Shown: one piece after another, positions 61,491 to 64,000 of the stretch
Layout: every line of letters starts with the position of its first letter
How positions within the stretch are numbered: position 1 is the first letter of the stretch
DNA from: Pseudomonadota bacterium
GTDB lineage: Bacteria; Pseudomonadota; Gammaproteobacteria; Steroidobacterales; Steroidobacteraceae
Length of the DNA stretch: 64,000 bases
Assembly: GCA_016705325.1 (NCBI GenBank)
Contig: JADIYJ010000027.1
Span: 372,001-436,000, forward strand
Reading direction: 5' to 3'
Notes under the pieces: generated by a model
What the model was told of the DNA's origin: nothing
Databases searched by the model: none
What the model saw: only the letters and a program-made list of their open reading frames with translations
Program-made: the position numbers and the translations under genes

Positions 61491-62189
61491 CTACTGCGTC
61501 ACGCCGTCCGGCGGAGACTCGAGCTGTCGCATCGCGGCCTCCCAATGACGCTTCGGCACGTGGGTGCGCAACCGTCGGGCCACCAGGTCGAGCACTTTGA
61601 CGTCGATCCCGTGCCCCAGCCACGGAATGACATCCGCGACGACGTCGGCGCCGAGCGCGACAAGGTGCCGGGCAGCCTCGACGGTGAAACCGTAATGCAC
61701 CACGTCGTCGGCCTTGCCGTGGACGAGGAACAGCGTCGTAGCGCCTGGATTGGTCGCCGGCAACCGGGCATAACGTCCGGCCAGCGCCACCACGCGACCG
61801 GCAAGCACGTCGTCGCCCGCCTGGGTCGCCGCCTCCAGCACCATGATCGCCCCCTGCGAGAAACCCACCAGCACGGTGGCTTCCGGACCGAGGCCCGTAT
61901 CACGCTGCCAGTGCCGGATTGCCGCCACGAACAGCGGCATTTCGGCAGCAACCCGTTCGACCCGCCTGGCGTCGTCCAGACCCTCGACGGCAAACCACTG
62001 GTAGCCGGCGCCGAGGCTCGCCGGATGAGGGGCGCGCAGGCTTGCCACCAACGCTTCCGGGTACTCGGCGGCGAGCCGCTCGCCCAACGGTCGCAAGTCC
62101 TCTTCGCTGGCACCGAGCCCGTGGAACAGCAGCACGAGCTGCCGTGCCACACCGCGCGGCTGCTGGATGATCATGGCATCCGTCGTCAT
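61491..62189 (-). CDS. ypfH: Alpha/beta-hydrolase esterase (YpfH type)
   Basis: 232 residues of the carboxylesterase/phospholipase fold. Oxyanion region LVLLFHGLGASEEDL, nucleophile Ser in VLVGFSQGAIMVLEAA (about 113), Asp in LVHGKADDVVHYGF (about 165) and His in IPWLGHGIDVKV (about 197). Close in layout to E. coli YpfH, an esterase on short acyl esters. Cytoplasmic, no signal peptide. A shifted-frame reading of the same region is an artefact. It follows the ICMT-like gene by 19 bases on the same strand. Confidence 0.87.
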   Translation of the reverse strand: MTTDAMIIQQPRGVARQLVLLFHGLGASEEDLRPLGERLAAEYPEALVASLRAPHPASLGAGYQWFAVEGLDDARRVERVAAEMPLFVAAIRHWQRDTGLGPEATVLVGFSQGAIMVLEAATQAGDDVLAGRVVALAGRYARLPATNPGATTLFLVHGKADDVVHYGFTVEAARHLVALGADVVADVIPWLGHGIDVKVLDLVARRLRTHVPKRHWEAAMRQLESPPDGVTQ

Positions 62190-62208
62190 GCGCAGCTTCC
62201 CGTCGAGC

Positions 62209-62679
62209 TCAGAGCCAGCGGCGGACGGACCGGCGATAGGCGTCGAATTCGCCGGCGAAGAGTCGCCCCAGGATGCGTTCCTCGGGTTCGATCTGGAAAC
62301 GATTGATGAACAGCAGGAAGCCCGGCAGGACGGCCGAAGCCGCCGGGTTGGCGAGCCAGGCGGCCCAGGCGGCCAGCATGAGCAGCATGCCGAGGTACAT
62401 CGGGTTGCGTGTATGACGGTAGATGCCGGAGCGCACCATCGAGGACGCGGCTTGCGGTGTCGTCGGATTCACCGTCGTGCGTGCCCGGCGGAATTCGAGC
62501 ACCCCCGCGACGGCGACCAGGATCCCTGCTGCGAGCAGCAACACGGCAGTTGCGAGCCGCCAGTACTGGCCCCACGCCAGGCTGGGGGTCCAACGGGAGA
62601 GCAGCCACATGCACAGCGCCGCAATCAACCCGACGGCGACTGGTGGGACGCGCAGTTCCAGCGACGATCCAGCGTGCAT
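62209..62679 (-). CDS. Isoprenylcysteine carboxylmethyltransferase-family membrane protein
   Basis: 156 residues, four membrane helices. The C-terminal SAM-binding signature of the ICMT/PEMT-like family is present: GIYRHTRNPMYLGMLLMLAA (about 85-104) and FQIEPEERILGRLFAGEFDA YRRSVRRWL at the end. Bacterial members methylate unknown small or lipid substrates; none has prenylated proteins. Precedes ypfH in a likely two-gene unit. Confidence 0.85.
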   Translation of the reverse strand: MHAGSSLELRVPPVAVGLIAALCMWLLSRWTPSLAWGQYWRLATAVLLLAAGILVAVAGVLEFRRARTTVNPTTPQAASSMVRSGIYRHTRNPMYLGMLLMLAAWAAWLANPAASAVLPGFLLFINRFQIEPEERILGRLFAGEFDAYRRSVRRWL

Positions 62680-62715
62680 GGCAATGGTCCTCCAATCAGG
62701 CAGCCGCCAGCCGGC

Positions 62716-63252
62716 TCAGGCACGAAGCTGCTTGAAATAGAGCACGGCTGGAAACAGTTCCCCATCGGGCGTGGTCGCGTATTCAGGTATTTCACCCGCG
62801 CGGCTCCACCCCGGCAGGGATGCGAACACTCCGTGCCAGTAACGACCCGCGGTCTCGCGTGACAGCGGCGCGAGGAATCCGATGGCAGCGCCCGAATGCA
62901 CTGCGTCGATCAATAAATCACCGGGCGGTTCGAGCAACGAAGTTTCCGTCGCAGCGACTCGGCGCACGACGACCGTGCGGGATGACCTCGTGGGCCCACC
63001 GACGACCGGGACCGTTCTGCTCCCCGCAGGCTTGCACACGCGCACTGACGATGGCGGATATGCCTCCAGCTTCGATGCCGGCCGTCGCGGTCGCGGCAGC
63101 AGCTCGCCGCCGCAGGTCGGGGACTTGCCGTTCAGGCGACGCTCGGCGCAGGTCGCGCAGAACGTGCATTCGAACGAGCAGATCCGTGCCAGCGGCGACT
63201 CCGGCGGCAGATCGGCATCGCAGCACTCACAGGAAGGGCGTATGTCCAGCAT
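62716..63252 (-). CDS. DUF1272 protein fused to a GNAT acetyltransferase remnant
   Basis: 178 residues from MLDIRPSCECCDADLPPESP. Residues 1-70 are a complete DUF1272 cysteine-rich metal-binding domain (CSFECTFCATCAERRLNGKS; CGGELLPRPRRPASKLEAYP). After KPAG, where DUF1272 proteins normally end, the frame continues into the start of a GNAT acetyltransferase (LIDAVHSGAAIGFLAPLS then AGRYWHGVFASL). It passes directly to what looks like a GNAT C-terminus (GWSRAGEIPEYATTPDGELF PAVLYFKQL). The acetyl-CoA-binding core of about 90-100 residues is absent, so the second part cannot be an active enzyme. Likely two former genes with an internal deletion and a lost stop. Confidence 0.65.
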   Translation of the reverse strand: MLDIRPSCECCDADLPPESPLARICSFECTFCATCAERRLNGKSPTCGGELLPRPRRPASKLEAYPPSSVRVCKPAGSRTVPVVGGPTRSSRTVVVRRVAATETSLLEPPGDLLIDAVHSGAAIGFLAPLSRETAGRYWHGVFASLPGWSRAGEIPEYATTPDGELFPAVLYFKQLRA

Positions 63253-63475
63253 GGTCCTTCGAACCAGGGTGTCGAAGCAGTACGATACGCCAGGCATCAG
63301 ACTTTTAGACACTGTCTTGAACAAGAGGCCGAGCATTTCCAACCTGGTCTCTCTAGCTTCTGCCCCCGTCCGTAACCTCACGGATGTGTTGCTGGTGGAC
63401 TACGTCCTAAGCTTCACTCGCAATTTTCGAAGATCCTGAATGCGGTCCGCCAGAGTCCCTTACGGAGACACAGAC

Positions 63476-63859
63476 ATGAAGCTCACCAAGTTCGCCCTGC
63501 TGGCGGTCGCCGCCGGTTGCACCCTGGCCAGCCAGGGCGTGTATGCCCAGGCCATGGAAGTCGTGACGGTCGAAGCCGTCCGCGAAATCGTCGTCGGCAA
63601 GTCGCCGATCGGCGCACCGATCAAGGAACTGACCATCCGTTCGCGCGTCAGCTACGCGGACCTCGACCTGACCACGGCCGCCGGCGTCGCGACGCTCGAG
63701 AAGCGCGTCAAGGATGCCGCCGCTTCATCGTGCAAGGAAATCAGGGTCGACGTACCGGTCGAAGGCTGGACAGTCGACCGCTGCATCCGCCAAGCAACCG
63801 ACGACGCGATGCTGCAGGTGAACAAGGCCGCCGCCGACGCCAAGGCCGCGAAGAAGTAA
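63476..63859 (+). CDS. UrcA-family protein
   Basis: 127 residues from MKLTKFALLAVAAGCTLASQ; GGAG lies 9 bases before the ATG. Signal peptide ends GVYAQA. The mature part has the UrcA pattern: VSYADLDLTTAAGVATLEKR, then KDAAASSC and DRCIRQATDDAM, with two Cys likely bridged. Small periplasmic family of unknown function found mostly in Alpha- and Gammaproteobacteria. Followed by a clear terminator. Confidence 0.85.
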   Translation: MKLTKFALLAVAAGCTLASQGVYAQAMEVVTVEAVREIVVGKSPIGAPIKELTIRSRVSYADLDLTTAAGVATLEKRVKDAAASSCKEIRVDVPVEGWTVDRCIRQATDDAMLQVNKAAADAKAAKK

Positions 63860-63885
63860 TCGAGCCGCAAACTCGAACAGCACGG

Positions 63886-63916
63886 GACGGGTGACCTCGC
63901 GGTCGCCCGTCTTTCT
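63886..63916. terminator. Rho-independent terminator between convergent genes
   Basis: GACGGGTGACC (63886-63896) pairs with GGTCGCCCGTC (63901-63911) with one G-T wobble around TCGC, followed by TTTCT on the plus strand. Serves the UrcA gene. Confidence 0.8.
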
Positions 63917-63924
63917 GTGCGCGT

Positions 63925-64000
63925 CTAGGCGAGTTGCTGTGCCACCGCGCCGGCTGCGCGATCGCCCGATTCGATCGCGCCTTCCATGCCACGCGCACTC
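63925..64000 (-). CDS. C-terminal end of a probable FAD-dependent amine oxidase-type gene (partial)
   Basis: Only the last 24 residues are inside the window: SARGMEGAIESGDRAAGAVA then QQLA and TAG. The pattern G.MEGAIESGDRAA..V is the FAD-contacting C-terminal motif of flavin amine oxidase and related oxidoreductases. The rest lies beyond the window edge. Confidence 0.6.
   Translation of the reverse strand, partial: SARGMEGAIESGDRAAGAVAQQLA

Overview
The window is GC-rich, densely packed DNA from a Gammaproteobacterium. The gene content (a Xanthomonas-type TonB-dependent receptor, SLC45-type sugar transporters, an UrcA-family protein, DUF4136 and DUF1272 proteins, a YebC of the YeeN type) suggests a relative of the Xanthomonadales, Nevskiales or Steroidobacterales. 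This placement is an inference from families, not from a marker-gene tree. I see no rRNA, tRNA, CRISPR array, phage or transposase gene.

Layout. 0-11 kb: a TetR regulator, a secreted PHA-depolymerase-type esterase, a receiver/TonB-like membrane protein, a beta-CASP metallo-beta-lactamase beside a multidomain REC-PAS-PAS-GAF-HD-GYP sensor, a DUF4136 lipoprotein, a small DMT permease, a beta-helical membrane lipoprotein and a methyltransferase. 11-18 kb: yebC, a FitAB/VapBC-type toxin-antitoxin pair, ygiQ with an unusual linker insertion, an LTA-synthase-type sulfatase-fold enzyme and a glycine-zipper protein. 18-46 kb: a carbohydrate block. It holds a LacI regulator, an overlapping five-gene operon (GH97, a three-gene CUT2-type ABC importer, an SLC45 carrier), a divergent GH13 amylase with a second SLC45 carrier, an M23 peptidase/coiled-coil/bactofilin trio, a TonB receptor, and malQ, glgX, glgB and glgP. 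46-64 kb: hsp20-lon, a MATE pump, a DedA protein, a large MscS channel, a CbiM-like permease, pirin, rimO, an L,D-transpeptidase, slyD and assorted small envelope or hypothetical genes.

How the carbohydrate genes fit together. The TonB receptor would import maltodextrins across the outer membrane. The exported GH13 and GH97 enzymes cut them to maltose and glucose. The ABC and SLC45 systems carry sugars inward, and MalQ, GlgP, GlgX and GlgB interconvert maltodextrin and glycogen. Two 14-bp sites matching the LacI-family consensus TGNANNCGNNTNCA, one in the GH97/GH13 divergent promoter and one upstream of the receptor, tie these units into one probable regulon of the linked LacI protein.

The most unusual feature is a family of long intergenic palindromes at about 32.4, 42.6, 42.8, 49.9-50.1 and 50.3-50.5 kb. 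They share a nearly invariant central sequence (GGAAAGGCAGACACGCG), but their arms of 24-31 bp differ from locus to locus and stay self-complementary within each copy. Two loci have grown into tandem arrays with a 57-bp period. Two genes (rimO and slyD) also have leaders made of about 110 bp of polypyrimidine simple repeats.

Caution: at least 13 apparent single-base frameshifts break otherwise well-conserved genes. They are concentrated in the first 9 kb, and many sit in short G/C runs. I read them mainly as sequencing indels and give the restored gene extents.
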